From positions 1 through 15,024 of the forward strand of contig JBBDIU010000125.1 of assembly GCA_040880205.1 (NCBI GenBank): DNA of 15,024 nucleotides, given 5' to 3'. Shown here piece by piece: positions 1 to 6,321 of this stretch (position 1 is the stretch's first letter; each line of letters starts with the position of its first letter). Position numbers and translations under genes: made by a program. Under the pieces are notes generated by a model. It ran no database searches. It saw only the letters and a list, made by a program, of their open reading frames with translations, and was not told where the DNA came from. Origin of the DNA: WACF01 sp040880205. Its GTDB lineage: Bacteria > Pseudomonadota > Gammaproteobacteria > Pseudomonadales > Cellvibrionaceae.

Positions 1-102
1 CCGACACTTTGTCAGTCGCGAGCCCGCTCACAAGGCGGCGCCATCAACTTGGCATTTGGTGAAATATCCGGGCAAGCCGCCGCGGACGCTTGCAGGCAGT
101 GA
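1..102. other. 3' flank of the amidohydrolase gene; no feature seen
   Basis: This short stretch downstream of the amidohydrolase stop codon holds no reading frame with a ribosome binding site on either strand. I see no hairpin followed by a T-tract. The open frames crossing it are antisense or shifted shadows of the amidohydrolase gene. Confidence 0.5.
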
Positions 103-1263
103 TCATCTGGGCGGTGCCGGCGCGCCCACCACGCTCGCGAAGACACGTACCACCTGAGGGATGACCGCATCGTTGAATCGGTAGTGGGGACTGTGACAAG
201 GCTCGTGGTAATGCTGTCCCGTGTGCGTACCCACCAGTGCAAATGCCCCGGGAATCGCCTCCAGATAGTAGCTGAAATCCTCCGAGGCCATCACGGGTGC
301 ATCCAAGTCCTCACATTCCCAGTGGGTACCAAATTCTGTGGCAATGGCGGAACGCAGTTGTTCCGCCTGCCGTGGGTGATTGCGAGTCGGGTTGTAGCGT
401 GGGAACAGTGTTGTCTCGGCAACGACGCCGTGGGCTCGGGCAGTATCGGTGGCAATGTCGGTAATCAGTCGCCCGATCACATCGCGGGTTTCGATCGCCG
501 TAACCCGCATGCTGCCGCCCAGGGTCACGATCTCGGGGATTACCGTGTCGCCGCTCTTGCCATCAATGGAGGTGACGCTGACCACGGCTGCTTCCCTGGG
601 TGGCAAACGACGGCTGATAATCTGTTGCAGGGCCTGGGTAATCGCTGCCGCCGCCAAGATGGGGTCGCGGCACGCTTCCGGTTGGCTGGCGTGGCCGCCC
701 TGGCCGCGCACCACAATTTCAAAGGTTCCATTGCCCGCCATGACCGCGCCATCGGGACACAGTACCTGGCCATAGGGAATGGCTGGCCAGTTGTGCCAGC
801 CATAAATTTCCTCAACCCCGTCCAAGGCGCCTTCCTCGATCATGCGTTTGGCGCCATGCCCGCCTTCCTCGGCCGGCTGGAACAACAACGTAACCGGGCC
901 GGGCAGGGCGGCTTCATGCTGTTTGAGCCAGCAGGCGGTGGCAAACAGCGCGGCCGTGTGCCCGTCGTGGCCACAGGCGTGCATGCACCCCGGCTTTTGT
1001 GATGCCCAGCTTTCATTGATGGCTTCCGTGATGGCTAGGGCATCAATATCGGCGCGCAGGGCAATGTGTTTGCCGGTGGCTTCCTTCGCCAGGGTGGCGA
1101 CCGTACCGGTAGTTGCACAGGGGCGCCATTCGATTCCCAGCGTCGTGAGTTGCTGCTGAATCAAGCTGGCGGTATTGAATTCCTGCCACGTCAGCTCCGG
1201 CTGGCGGTGCAATTCATGGCGAAACTCAACCGCCTCGCCTACCAGATCGTCCCAGGACTTCAT
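103..1263 (-). CDS. M20D-family amidohydrolase (hippurate / N-acyl-amino-acid hydrolase type)
   Basis: A complete 386-residue metallopeptidase-like amidohydrolase, the usual length for the M20D group (hippurate hydrolase, IAA-amino-acid hydrolase, N-acetyldiaminopimelate deacetylase). These cytosolic dinuclear metal enzymes release an amino acid or amine from its N-acyl conjugate. Visible signatures are ALRADIDAL (68-76), MHACGHDGH with ligands Cys97 and His99 (94-102), the AEEGG stretch with Glu132/Glu133, His157 in GWHNWP, the lid-domain GGHASQP (189-195), and the C-terminal SPHYRFND with His360. The dimerisation/lid domain spans roughly residues 180-295. No signal peptide is seen. The ATG has only a weak ribosome binding site (AAGG, 8 bases upstream). 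The gene diverges from the rhodanese gene across a 230-bp spacer. The substrate cannot be told from sequence. One possibility is an N-acetyl-diaminobutyrate deacetylase like DoeB2 of ectoine breakdown, but no ectoine gene lies nearby. Confidence 0.93.
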   Translation of the reverse strand: MKSWDDLVGEAVEFRHELHRQPELTWQEFNTASLIQQQLTTLGIEWRPCATTGTVATLAKEATGKHIALRADIDALAITEAINESWASQKPGCMHACGHDGHTAALFATACWLKQHEAALPGPVTLLFQPAEEGGHGAKRMIEEGALDGVEEIYGWHNWPAIPYGQVLCPDGAVMAGNGTFEIVVRGQGGHASQPEACRDPILAAAAITQALQQIISRRLPPREAAVVSVTSIDGKSGDTVIPEIVTLGGSMRVTAIETRDVIGRLITDIATDTARAHGVVAETTLFPRYNPTRNHPRQAEQLRSAIATEFGTHWECEDLDAPVMASEDFSYYLEAIPGAFALVGTHTGQHYHEPCHSPHYRFNDAVIPQVVRVFASVVGAPAPPR

Positions 1264-1493
1264 GTGATTGCCTTTAATCGCGTGTGTCGTGCAAGTGTAG
1301 CCAATTGACGGGGTTAACTAAACCTTTAATGGTCAGCACGCCGGCTTCTCGGCCTATCGATGTATCGGACGGATAGATGGGGATCTCGGCGTGGAACAAT
1401 TTGTGCAAAAATTTGTGCAGAAAATCTGTACAGAAAGTTGTATGTAGACGACCTTATTGACAGAACTCAGATACTGGGACGAGGAGGATCGAC
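1264..1493. promoter_or_regulatory. divergent intergenic region, amidohydrolase / rhodanese
   Basis: This 230-bp spacer lies between two divergent starts and should contain both promoters. On the minus strand a TACACT box about 30 bases before the amidohydrolase ATG is a possible -10, but no convincing -35 lies 17 bp upstream. The half facing the rhodanese gene is A/T-rich and carries the phased repeats listed separately. No good -10/-35 pair was found for the plus strand. Confidence 0.4.
1398..1444 (+). repeat. phased direct repeats (AATTTGTGCA) upstream of the rhodanese gene
   Basis: AATTTGTGCA occurs exactly at 1398-1407 and again at 1410-1419. A third copy, AATCTGTACA (8 of 10), lies at 1423-1432, and a weaker fourth, AAGTTGTATG (6 of 10), at 1435-1444. 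The repeat starts are 12, 13 and 12 bp apart, slightly over one helical turn. The third copy contains the 8-bp palindrome CTGTACAG (1426-1433). This is the pattern expected of a small operator array for a regulator binding one face of the DNA, but no regulator is identified. Confidence 0.5.
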
Positions 1494-1820
1494 ATGCACG
1501 CTATCAACCGCGAGGAAATGAACAAGATGATCAAAGACCGAGATGGGGATTTTGTGCTCATCAATGTACTGCCGCCGGAAAGTTTCAACCAGCAGCACAT
1601 TCAAAGCTCCATCAATATTCCGCTCAAGACGCAAGGCTTCGCGCGACGAGTGGCTGAAGTGGTCGGCAGTCGCGATCGCAAGATTGTTGTCTACTGCGCC
1701 AACTTTGACTGCGATGCCTCGACCAAGGCGGCGACGGAGTTGGAAGCGGCGGGGTTTGGCGATGTGTACGACTACGAGGGCGGAACCAAGGATTGGTTTG
1801 AACACAAGGCCGTGGCCTGA
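1494..1820 (+). CDS. single-domain rhodanese-like sulfurtransferase
   Basis: A 108-residue protein made of one rhodanese domain and nothing else, the only plus-strand gene in the window. Such proteins carry a persulfide on a catalytic cysteine and pass sulfane sulfur to an acceptor in the cytoplasm. Visible are the N-terminal helix ending in LINVLPPESF (a variant of the LIDVR-xx-E entry motif), INIP (40-43), and IVVYCANFDCDAS, with the likely active Cys68 and a second cysteine, Cys73, in the loop. The loop ends in Ser/Thr and lacks the arginine of classical thiosulfate sulfurtransferases, so the substrate may differ. The C-terminal YDYEGGTKDW matches the family's closing G-G-xxxW segment. The start is fixed by AGGAGG six bases before the ATG. 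The gene faces the broken GFA gene, which lies on the other strand. Confidence 0.9.
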   Translation: MHAINREEMNKMIKDRDGDFVLINVLPPESFNQQHIQSSINIPLKTQGFARRVAEVVGSRDRKIVVYCANFDCDASTKAATELEAAGFGDVYDYEGGTKDWFEHKAVA

Positions 1821-1978
1821 TTCCCTGGCCGAGACCATTTTAAACGGTGGTATCGGTGTTGCCCCCGGCCCTTTGTTTTTTCGGCGGCGCAAAACTACTG
1901 CCACCGTATTCGCTTGGCCCGCGGCGTAATGTGGAGTGAACGTGTAGAGCGTTCGCCTGTAAGGCGAGGATCAACTGG
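1821..1978. other. convergent intergenic region, rhodanese / GFA pseudogene
   Basis: This region lies between convergent genes. It has one strong small hairpin (1953-1967) and a distant inverted pair, ACGGTGG near 1845 and CCACCGT near 1902. Neither is followed by a clear T-tract on the appropriate strand, so no intrinsic terminator is called. No small gene was seen. Confidence 0.4.
1953..1967. other. perfect 5-bp hairpin just past the GFA stop
   Basis: TCGCC, a five-base loop TGTAA, and GGCGA form a perfect short stem 11 bases beyond the GFA stop codon. It could slow polymerase or protect the 3' end of the minus-strand transcript. No T-run follows it, so it is not a canonical Rho-independent terminator. 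Confidence 0.35.
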
Positions 1979-2339
1979 TCAAGTCGACAGGCCGTCGTGG
2001 TGGTTCACGGGGTACTTCGTCAGGTCGATATCTTCCAGGCAGCGCACGTTCAACGCAGCTATCGCATTTCCCTTTCCGTCCTGGCCAAAGCCGAAAGGCG
2101 CGCAACCGCAGGTAGGACAAAAGTGGTGTTGTATCACGTGCTTATTAAACGTATTGGTATTATTCAGAGGCTCCCTAGTCATCCATACGGCTGGACAAAG
2201 TCACCTTTTCTCGCGGCACAAACCACAAAAGGTAGCCCTTTTTGCGGCAATGTGAACAGTTGCAGTCGGTGAGGCTGTCGATGTCGCCCTCAACGTGAAA
2301 GCTAATTTTTCCGCAATGACAAGCGCCCTGATAGGTCAT
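1979..2339 (-). pseudogene. GFA / CENP-V-type zinc-binding protein gene, frameshifted
   Basis: The gene reads in two overlapping frames. The first starts at ATG 2339 behind a very strong AGGAGG ribosome binding site and gives 54 residues (MTYQGACHCGKISF..., then DCNCSHCRKKG and LLWFVP), ending at a TAG at 2177-2175. The second frame carries the rest: NTFNKHVIQHHFCPTCGCAPFG, then NVRCLEDIDL and the end at 1979. Together they hold the whole glutathione-dependent formaldehyde-activating (GFA) fold with its zinc cysteines: CHC, CNCSHC and CPTC. The span is 361 bases, so removing one base near 2175-2190 restores a single 119-codon frame, the normal family length. The family name does not guarantee formaldehyde chemistry; most members are uncharacterised. 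It follows the DUF2314 gene by 26 bases. Either a real one-base insertion or a sequencing error explains it. Confidence 0.82.
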
Positions 2340-2365
2340 CACCCCCTCCTGTTTATTTTCGAGAA

Positions 2366-2896
2366 CTACTTATTACATTCAAGGCCGTAGAGTTTCTGGA
2401 ACTGCGCAGCGTTTTCCGGCGCTTCCCGTTCCAGCAGTACGCAGCCGGTGTAATTGCCGTGCATGATTTCCGTGGCCGTGTCCTCGAAGGTCCAATCCAC
2501 GATCTGGCCGCGTTCGAAGTTGATTACTTCTCCTTCGAGTACGTTGTTCACGATTTGTGGTGTGCTGTTAATGCGCCCGGAGAACCCCTCTTCCTCTTGG
2601 GCAAAGGGGTATACCCAGAAAAATTCGGTTAGCTCATTCTCGACAACTCCCACTTTTACTGAAAACCCCCGGGTATCGGGCGGCGGTGACTCGGCGACAC
2701 CGAGAAAATAGTCCAGTGATCGTCGCGCCTTGTTGAAGGCATTTTGCATTTCGGGATCACCGGGCGCGGCAATTGCCACCCCGCTGTCATCGTTCCCGTT
2801 CCCCGATTCCGGCATTTGCCGGTTCGCAGAATACTGTATGGCCGCGAGGCCGGCCAGAACCAGGACCATGCCAATAAAAAGTGTCTTGTTCTTCAT
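2366..2896 (-). CDS. membrane-anchored or secreted DUF2314 protein
   Basis: A 176-residue protein of unknown function. Residues 1-22 are a short basic start followed by a hydrophobic stretch (LFIGMVLVLAGLAAIQ), which looks like a signal anchor. There is no lipobox cysteine, so it is not an obvious lipoprotein. Residues about 30-48 form a low-complexity Gly/Asn/Asp linker. Residues about 50-158 match the DUF2314 pattern as I remember it: FSVKVGVVENELTEFFWV, then FSGRINSTPQIVNNV, then IVDWTF and HGNYTGCVLL. The start has GAGAGG five bases before the ATG. The gene sits 58 bases after the deacylase gene and 26 before the GFA pseudogene on the same strand, so an operon is likely. The domain is called with fair confidence, but the role is unknown. 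Confidence 0.8.
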   Translation of the reverse strand: MKNKTLFIGMVLVLAGLAAIQYSANRQMPESGNGNDDSGVAIAAPGDPEMQNAFNKARRSLDYFLGVAESPPPDTRGFSVKVGVVENELTEFFWVYPFAQEEEGFSGRINSTPQIVNNVLEGEVINFERGQIVDWTFEDTATEIMHGNYTGCVLLEREAPENAAQFQKLYGLECNK

Positions 2897-2954
2897 TCTT
2901 GCCTCTCGTTGTGCATCCGTTGCGTTATCGGGCAGTCCCCAGTGGTGCGTTCCG

Positions 2955-4028
2955 CTAAATGGGGTGGCTCTCGCTGGCGAGAACGGCCGGCACGAGATAA
3001 AACAGACAGTCCTTGCGTGCGATCTCGGGGTTGGTGGTTACCATGAACAGCTTCAGAGCCTGTGTGGGTACCAACTGTCCGTCCACTACCTGGAAGTATT
3101 CCGTAAGGTGATCGTTACCCAGACTGTCCGCCGCGGTAAGCAGGTCGCGGAAATCGGCAGCTATGTAACCCAGCGGTGTACCCACTTCGATAAAGCCGAA
3201 ATTGTAATGTTCAATCTGGGGTAGTAGCGTCACATCGTGGTAGGGGCTGGGTTCCTCCCCGTAGCTTACCCGTGCCTGGTCGCGCAGTTCGAGCCGGATC
3301 GGGTTGTAAAAAAAATCCAGGGTGAAATCGGCGGGAGGGGGCGTCAGCACGTCGCTTCGGCACGCAAACTGCACCAGCCCCTCTTCGGCCAAGCGGTTGG
3401 ACCCGACATCCTGCGCACCGCCGCATTCCACTGTTACGGTGGGGAAGTGCGCTTCGCTGATTTCCATCAGCGCACCGAGCGACAAATCGGTAATAATCAT
3501 TCGTTGCGTAAACAGTGAAACCAAGGCCTCATGGCGGGCATCCGCAAAGGTACTTACGCCGAAGGACGGGCCGCTGCCGGAGGTGTTGTGTATGTCGATA
3601 ATCGCTTCCGGTTGGAACTGTTCCAGCGTATCCAGAATACCCTTCGCCAATCGCGATTGGGGCGAGTCGGTGTAGGGCGGCTTGAAGCAGCGGTTGAGGT
3701 CCGCCTCGTCCGGCAGCATCCGATAGAAGAAGCCCGGCGACGCCTGTGCCGCGGCGACACTGGGAATAAAGCAGTGCAGGTCCACGGCGGGGCGGACCTG
3801 TCGTTGCAGCAAACGGAAAATTGCAAAAAAACCCGAGGGTTCGTTGCCGTGCAGCAGGGTAACAACCACGCGGCAGCGGCTCGAATCCTCGCCCGCAATG
3901 TAGATGTGGGTAGGCCCCTGTAGCCGGCGAAGAAACTCGGTGGCCGATCCGCCCACGTCGCTGACCGCGGGACAATGCCAGTAATGGAATGGATAAAAAT
4001 CCGAACGTTTTGCAAGCGCTTGGTTCAT
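2955..4028 (-). CDS. M14-family deacylase (succinylglutamate desuccinylase / aspartoacylase type)
   Basis: A 357-residue zinc carboxypeptidase-fold enzyme of the AstE/AspA group, which hydrolyses the N-acyl bond of small N-acyl amino acids. Zinc ligands are readable as His60 and Glu63 in LLHGNEPSG and His147 in IDIHNTSG. Substrate-binding Asn112-Arg113 lie in DLNRCF, and the catalytic Glu201 in TVECGGA. The C-terminal third (about 215-357) would be the beta-domain that limits access to the active site. The length is normal for the family. No signal peptide is seen, so it should act in the cytoplasm. No ribosome binding site precedes the ATG. Instead a perfect TATAAT ends 9 bases upstream (see that feature). 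It follows the GCS2 ligase gene by 60 bases, which suggests a make/break pair acting on related amide-bonded metabolites. None of the arginine succinyltransferase (ast) genes is nearby, so a role as AstE is unlikely. Confidence 0.88.
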   Translation of the reverse strand: MNQALAKRSDFYPFHYWHCPAVSDVGGSATEFLRRLQGPTHIYIAGEDSSRCRVVVTLLHGNEPSGFFAIFRLLQRQVRPAVDLHCFIPSVAAAQASPGFFYRMLPDEADLNRCFKPPYTDSPQSRLAKGILDTLEQFQPEAIIDIHNTSGSGPSFGVSTFADARHEALVSLFTQRMIITDLSLGALMEISEAHFPTVTVECGGAQDVGSNRLAEEGLVQFACRSDVLTPPPADFTLDFFYNPIRLELRDQARVSYGEEPSPYHDVTLLPQIEHYNFGFIEVGTPLGYIAADFRDLLTAADSLGNDHLTEYFQVVDGQLVPTQALKLFMVTTNPEIARKDCLFYLVPAVLASESHPI

Positions 4029-4037
4029 AACTGCCCA

Positions 4038-4043
4038 ATTATA
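4038..4043 (-). promoter_or_regulatory. candidate -10 box, possibly leaderless start of the deacylase gene
   Basis: A perfect TATAAT on the minus strand is separated by nine bases from the deacylase ATG. Transcription starting 6-8 bases past the box would give a leader of three bases or fewer. That fits the absence of any Shine-Dalgarno sequence. The -35 region is poor (best guess AATTCC at 17 bp spacing), so this rests on one hexamer. Confidence 0.4.
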
Positions 4044-4088
4044 GCCGAATTGATTTTCGTGGAATTATTCATGCTTTAAATCATTCGC

Positions 4089-5564
4089 TCAGGACCACCG
4101 GGCGACCGGAATATTTTGCCGACTGAGTTGTTGGTACTGCTGCAGCATTTCCGCCAGCGCTTTTTGCCTCGACAGGTCCGTTTCCAGTTCGCTGAGTTTG
4201 GAAAGCTGCCATTGACTGCCGGTTTGACCGTTATCCAGACGCTCCTCAATGATGTCCAGCAGTGGAACGTAATCCCCTTCGTTGAAACCCGCCGCCGCCA
4301 GCTGCTCGGGAACCCGCGGTAAAAGGTCGCGCAGAATATCGCTGACCCGATGGTATTCCGGTTCGTTTTGGGTGGCGGAGGGCCAAATCAGTTCGGCTTG
4401 CAAGCCTTTCTCCGCGGCGCGATAAAAATTGCGAATACAGTAGTCAAAAGGTATGGCCGGTAACAGGCGATTAATCTTTTTCTGCATCACCTTGGTTAAT
4501 CCAATCATTAGGGCCGCGTTCGCCAACATGTCCACAATACTGGGGCCGGCAGGCAGTGCGCGCATTTCAATGCGCAAGTGGCCGCCGTCGGCGGGGTCAT
4601 AGACCGGGCGATTCCATAGCCATACTGAACCCTGTTGTATGCGCAGCTCATTGAGTTGGGGGATGCCGCCCGCTTTTAGTACTTCAAGCGGATCTTCATC
4701 ACTGAGTAGTGGAAGCACGGGACGGTAAAGGTAGATCGATTCGGCGAATAACTCCACCGCGCCCAGCCGCAGCCAACTGTGGCCGTAGTTGACCCGGGCC
4801 GGTTGCGGGTGCAGGGGATCGGGCCGGCGGCAGTCGATGGACTGCTTGAATAAAGGTACGCGGGTTTCCTGCCACAGGCGGTGGCCGAACAGCGTCGGCG
4901 AGTTGGCGGCCAGGGCCAGCACCAGGGGAGTTACCAATTGCAGGGCGTTATAGGTGTTGGCGAATTCCCGTACCGGCACTTTGAGATGCACCTGGAAGGA
5001 GGTGTTGGCGCCTTCCAAGGTTACGTCTTCCATTTCCAGATGAATGGGCTCTTCGCCTTCGATGTCGATGTAAAAGGGTCCGCCACGAATTTTGCTCAAT
5101 TGTCGGGTTAGCGCTTCGTAACGCGGCGTTTTGGTCATGGCGTGGTAGCCGATGTCCGACTGCCGCAACGTGGGTAGGATGCCGATGGCGGCGGTGCTGC
5201 CGTGCCACTTTTGCGCGCACTGGTCGATCTTTTGCAAGGCCGCGAGCGCTTCGGTCTGAGTGGTGCGGAAGCAGTCATTCTTTACCAGCACGGGAGAAAA
5301 ATTGTATTCCAGATTGTAGCGGTTCAGTTCCAGGGTAAGCTGGCTGTCTTGCAGCTCGCTCTTGATTTCCTGGTTGATGTGCAGGGGCCGGCCCAGTGTA
5401 TCGATAATGTAAAGTTCCAGTTCGGCGCCAAAGGATAATTCGCCGTCGCCAAAGCCCGGGGTGGCCGCGAGCCGGCGAAAGGCGCTGAGATTGTCGCGCA
5501 GTCGCGCGGAAAAGCGCCGGTAATCGCTATCGCTGAAATTAATACGATCAATGGCTGTACCCAC
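4089..5564 (-). CDS. GCS2-family carboxylate-amine ligase (glutamate-cysteine ligase-like)
   Basis: A 491-residue ATP-dependent ligase of the GCS2 (YbdK/plant-type glutamate-cysteine ligase) superfamily, which joins a carboxylate to an amine through an acyl phosphate. Family features visible in order are the acidic metal/ATP motif FGAELELYI, the ELNRYNLEYNFSPV strand, the FQVHLKVP stretch, LALAANSPTLFGHR, and the WNRPVYDP and HLRIEMRALPAGP motifs near the C-terminal core. The C-terminal 60 residues are helical and probably coiled (ELETDLSRQKALAEMLQQYQQ). I place the start at GTG 5564 (MGTAIDRINFSD) because GGGAGAG lies six bases upstream. An in-frame ATG at 5654 would add 30 residues but has no ribosome binding site and lies inside a predicted RNA stem. 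The enzyme could make gamma-glutamylcysteine, but many GCS2 proteins act on other substrates. Downstream is the aspartoacylase-like gene. Confidence 0.85.
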   Translation of the reverse strand: MGTAIDRINFSDSDYRRFSARLRDNLSAFRRLAATPGFGDGELSFGAELELYIIDTLGRPLHINQEIKSELQDSQLTLELNRYNLEYNFSPVLVKNDCFRTTQTEALAALQKIDQCAQKWHGSTAAIGILPTLRQSDIGYHAMTKTPRYEALTRQLSKIRGGPFYIDIEGEEPIHLEMEDVTLEGANTSFQVHLKVPVREFANTYNALQLVTPLVLALAANSPTLFGHRLWQETRVPLFKQSIDCRRPDPLHPQPARVNYGHSWLRLGAVELFAESIYLYRPVLPLLSDEDPLEVLKAGGIPQLNELRIQQGSVWLWNRPVYDPADGGHLRIEMRALPAGPSIVDMLANAALMIGLTKVMQKKINRLLPAIPFDYCIRNFYRAAEKGLQAELIWPSATQNEPEYHRVSDILRDLLPRVPEQLAAAGFNEGDYVPLLDIIEERLDNGQTGSQWQLSKLSELETDLSRQKALAEMLQQYQQLSRQNIPVARWS

Positions 5565-5585
5565 GGCATTCTCTCCCAAAGTCAC

Positions 5586-5653
5586 TGTCGCCGAATGGAG
5601 TCCCGGCGGCAATTTATGCCGCGCGGCACATGGATGTGCCGTCGTTGGCGACA
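5586..5653 (-). promoter_or_regulatory. predicted three-way-junction RNA in the ligase leader
   Basis: The minus-strand transcript of this 68-base stretch can fold into a closed three-helix element. P1 is 7 bp: UGUCGCC (5653-5647) with GGCGACA (5592-5586). Inside it, P2 is an 8-bp near-palindrome, CGGCACAU with AUGUGCCG (5641-5634 and 5631-5624). P3 is 6 bp, GCGGCA with UGCCGC around a UAAAU loop (5622-5606). Only one base separates P2 from P3. The element ends nine bases before the GGGAGAG ribosome binding site of the GTG start at 5564. It could therefore control translation of the ligase. It matches no riboswitch class that I recognise. The pairings are read directly, and the function is inference. 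Confidence 0.42.
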
Positions 5654-5691
5654 TTTAATTAGATCAGGAGATCCAATTGAATGTCTGGTTA

Positions 5692-6243
5692 TCAGTTGGA
5701 TAGCGGCTGTATCTCGCCGCAGTCCTCCGACAGCCATTGACCGTCCTGAGTTGCTTCCACGCGTTCTGCTTGGCCTTGCATGCTGGTATTAATAATTACC
5801 GTACCGCGATAGTGCTGGTCGCTAAGCAGGCGAATTTCGCCTTCGCCAGTGGTGGGCGGGTCGCCCTCACAACTGAATTGCACCTTGAACACGTCGTCGC
5901 TTTGTTCCGTTATGGTTTGCGTGCAACTGTCGTTGGGTTCGGGAAACTGGTTGCGAGCGGCTTGCGCCTCGGTAATACAGACTTTGGTCGTGTAAGTGTC
6001 CAGGTCCAGATTGATGCCATTGGCAGCCATTTGTTTTTCAATCATCTGGCGCTGTTCCGGAGGCATGGCTTCCAGCATTTCCTTTGCCTGTTTCATGGCC
6101 GCTTCGATCTGGCCGCTTTGGCTGGTCAATTTGAAACTGTGTTCCCACAAGCCTGGCTGTAAGGTGGGTTGGGCAAAAGCGGCGGTGGATGCAATGGCCA
6201 GCAGTGCCATTAGTGTTGCGAAGCAAAATCGAACTGTTTTCAT
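5692..6243 (-). CDS. secreted DUF3617 protein
   Basis: A 183-residue protein with a clear Sec signal peptide: basic MKTVR, a hydrophobic core to about residue 22, and a probable cleavage after AFA (residue 24), leaving QPTLQPGLWE at the mature N-terminus. The QPGLWE opening, a central Met-rich amphipathic segment (MPPEQRQMIEKQM) and four cysteines (89, 107, 125, 175) fit the DUF3617 family of periplasmic proteins. Their function is unknown. The cysteines could form two disulfides. The start has AGGAAGG about 8 bases before the ATG. The gene lies 78 bases after the YihY gene and 127 bases before the preferred GTG start of the ligase. It may lead the five-gene run that follows. Confidence 0.85.
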   Translation of the reverse strand: MKTVRFCFATLMALLAIASTAAFAQPTLQPGLWEHSFKLTSQSGQIEAAMKQAKEMLEAMPPEQRQMIEKQMAANGINLDLDTYTTKVCITEAQAARNQFPEPNDSCTQTITEQSDDVFKVQFSCEGDPPTTGEGEIRLLSDQHYRGTVIINTSMQGQAERVEATQDGQWLSEDCGEIQPLSN

Positions 6244-6278
6244 GAGTATTTCCTTCCTATCCGTAGTTGCCGTTTATT

Positions 6279-6302
6279 GCAATCATTTGCTGCAATCGTT
6301 TG
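6279..6302. repeat. tandem 13-bp repeat upstream of the DUF3617 gene
   Basis: GCAATCATTTG (6279-6289) and GCAATCGTTTG (6292-6302) are 10 of 11 identical and 13 bp apart. A third GCAAT lies at 6309-6313. They fill the 78-bp spacer ahead of the DUF3617 ribosome binding site and may be a regulator site or promoter part. No clean -35/-10 pair was found. Confidence 0.3.
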
Positions 6303-6321
6303 TGCGTTGCAATTAGTCTCT

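Noticed and set aside
184..1002. Long plus-strand open frame of 272 codons antisense to the amidohydrolase
   Set aside because: The protein has no recognisable motif, there is no convincing ribosome binding site, and the opposite strand has a clear M20 enzyme. It is a shadow of GC-rich codon use.
1941..1990. tRNA-like string (GTAGAGCG, an anticodon-like hairpin, then CTGGTCAAGTC) suggesting a tRNA remnant
   Set aside because: There is no acceptor stem or proper D-arm, the T-loop is malformed, and its 3' part is the coding end of the GFA gene. A plain hairpin explains the signal.
2955..4028. Assignment as AstE of arginine catabolism
   Set aside because: The active-site motifs fit the wider AstE/AspA family, but no ast genes are present and the neighbours point to another substrate.
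5565..5654. A 30-residue N-terminal extension of the GCS2 ligase from ATG 5654
   Set aside because: No ribosome binding site precedes that ATG, while GGGAGAG stands at ideal distance from the GTG at 5564. The extension sequence looks unlike the family N-terminus. Kept only as an alternative.
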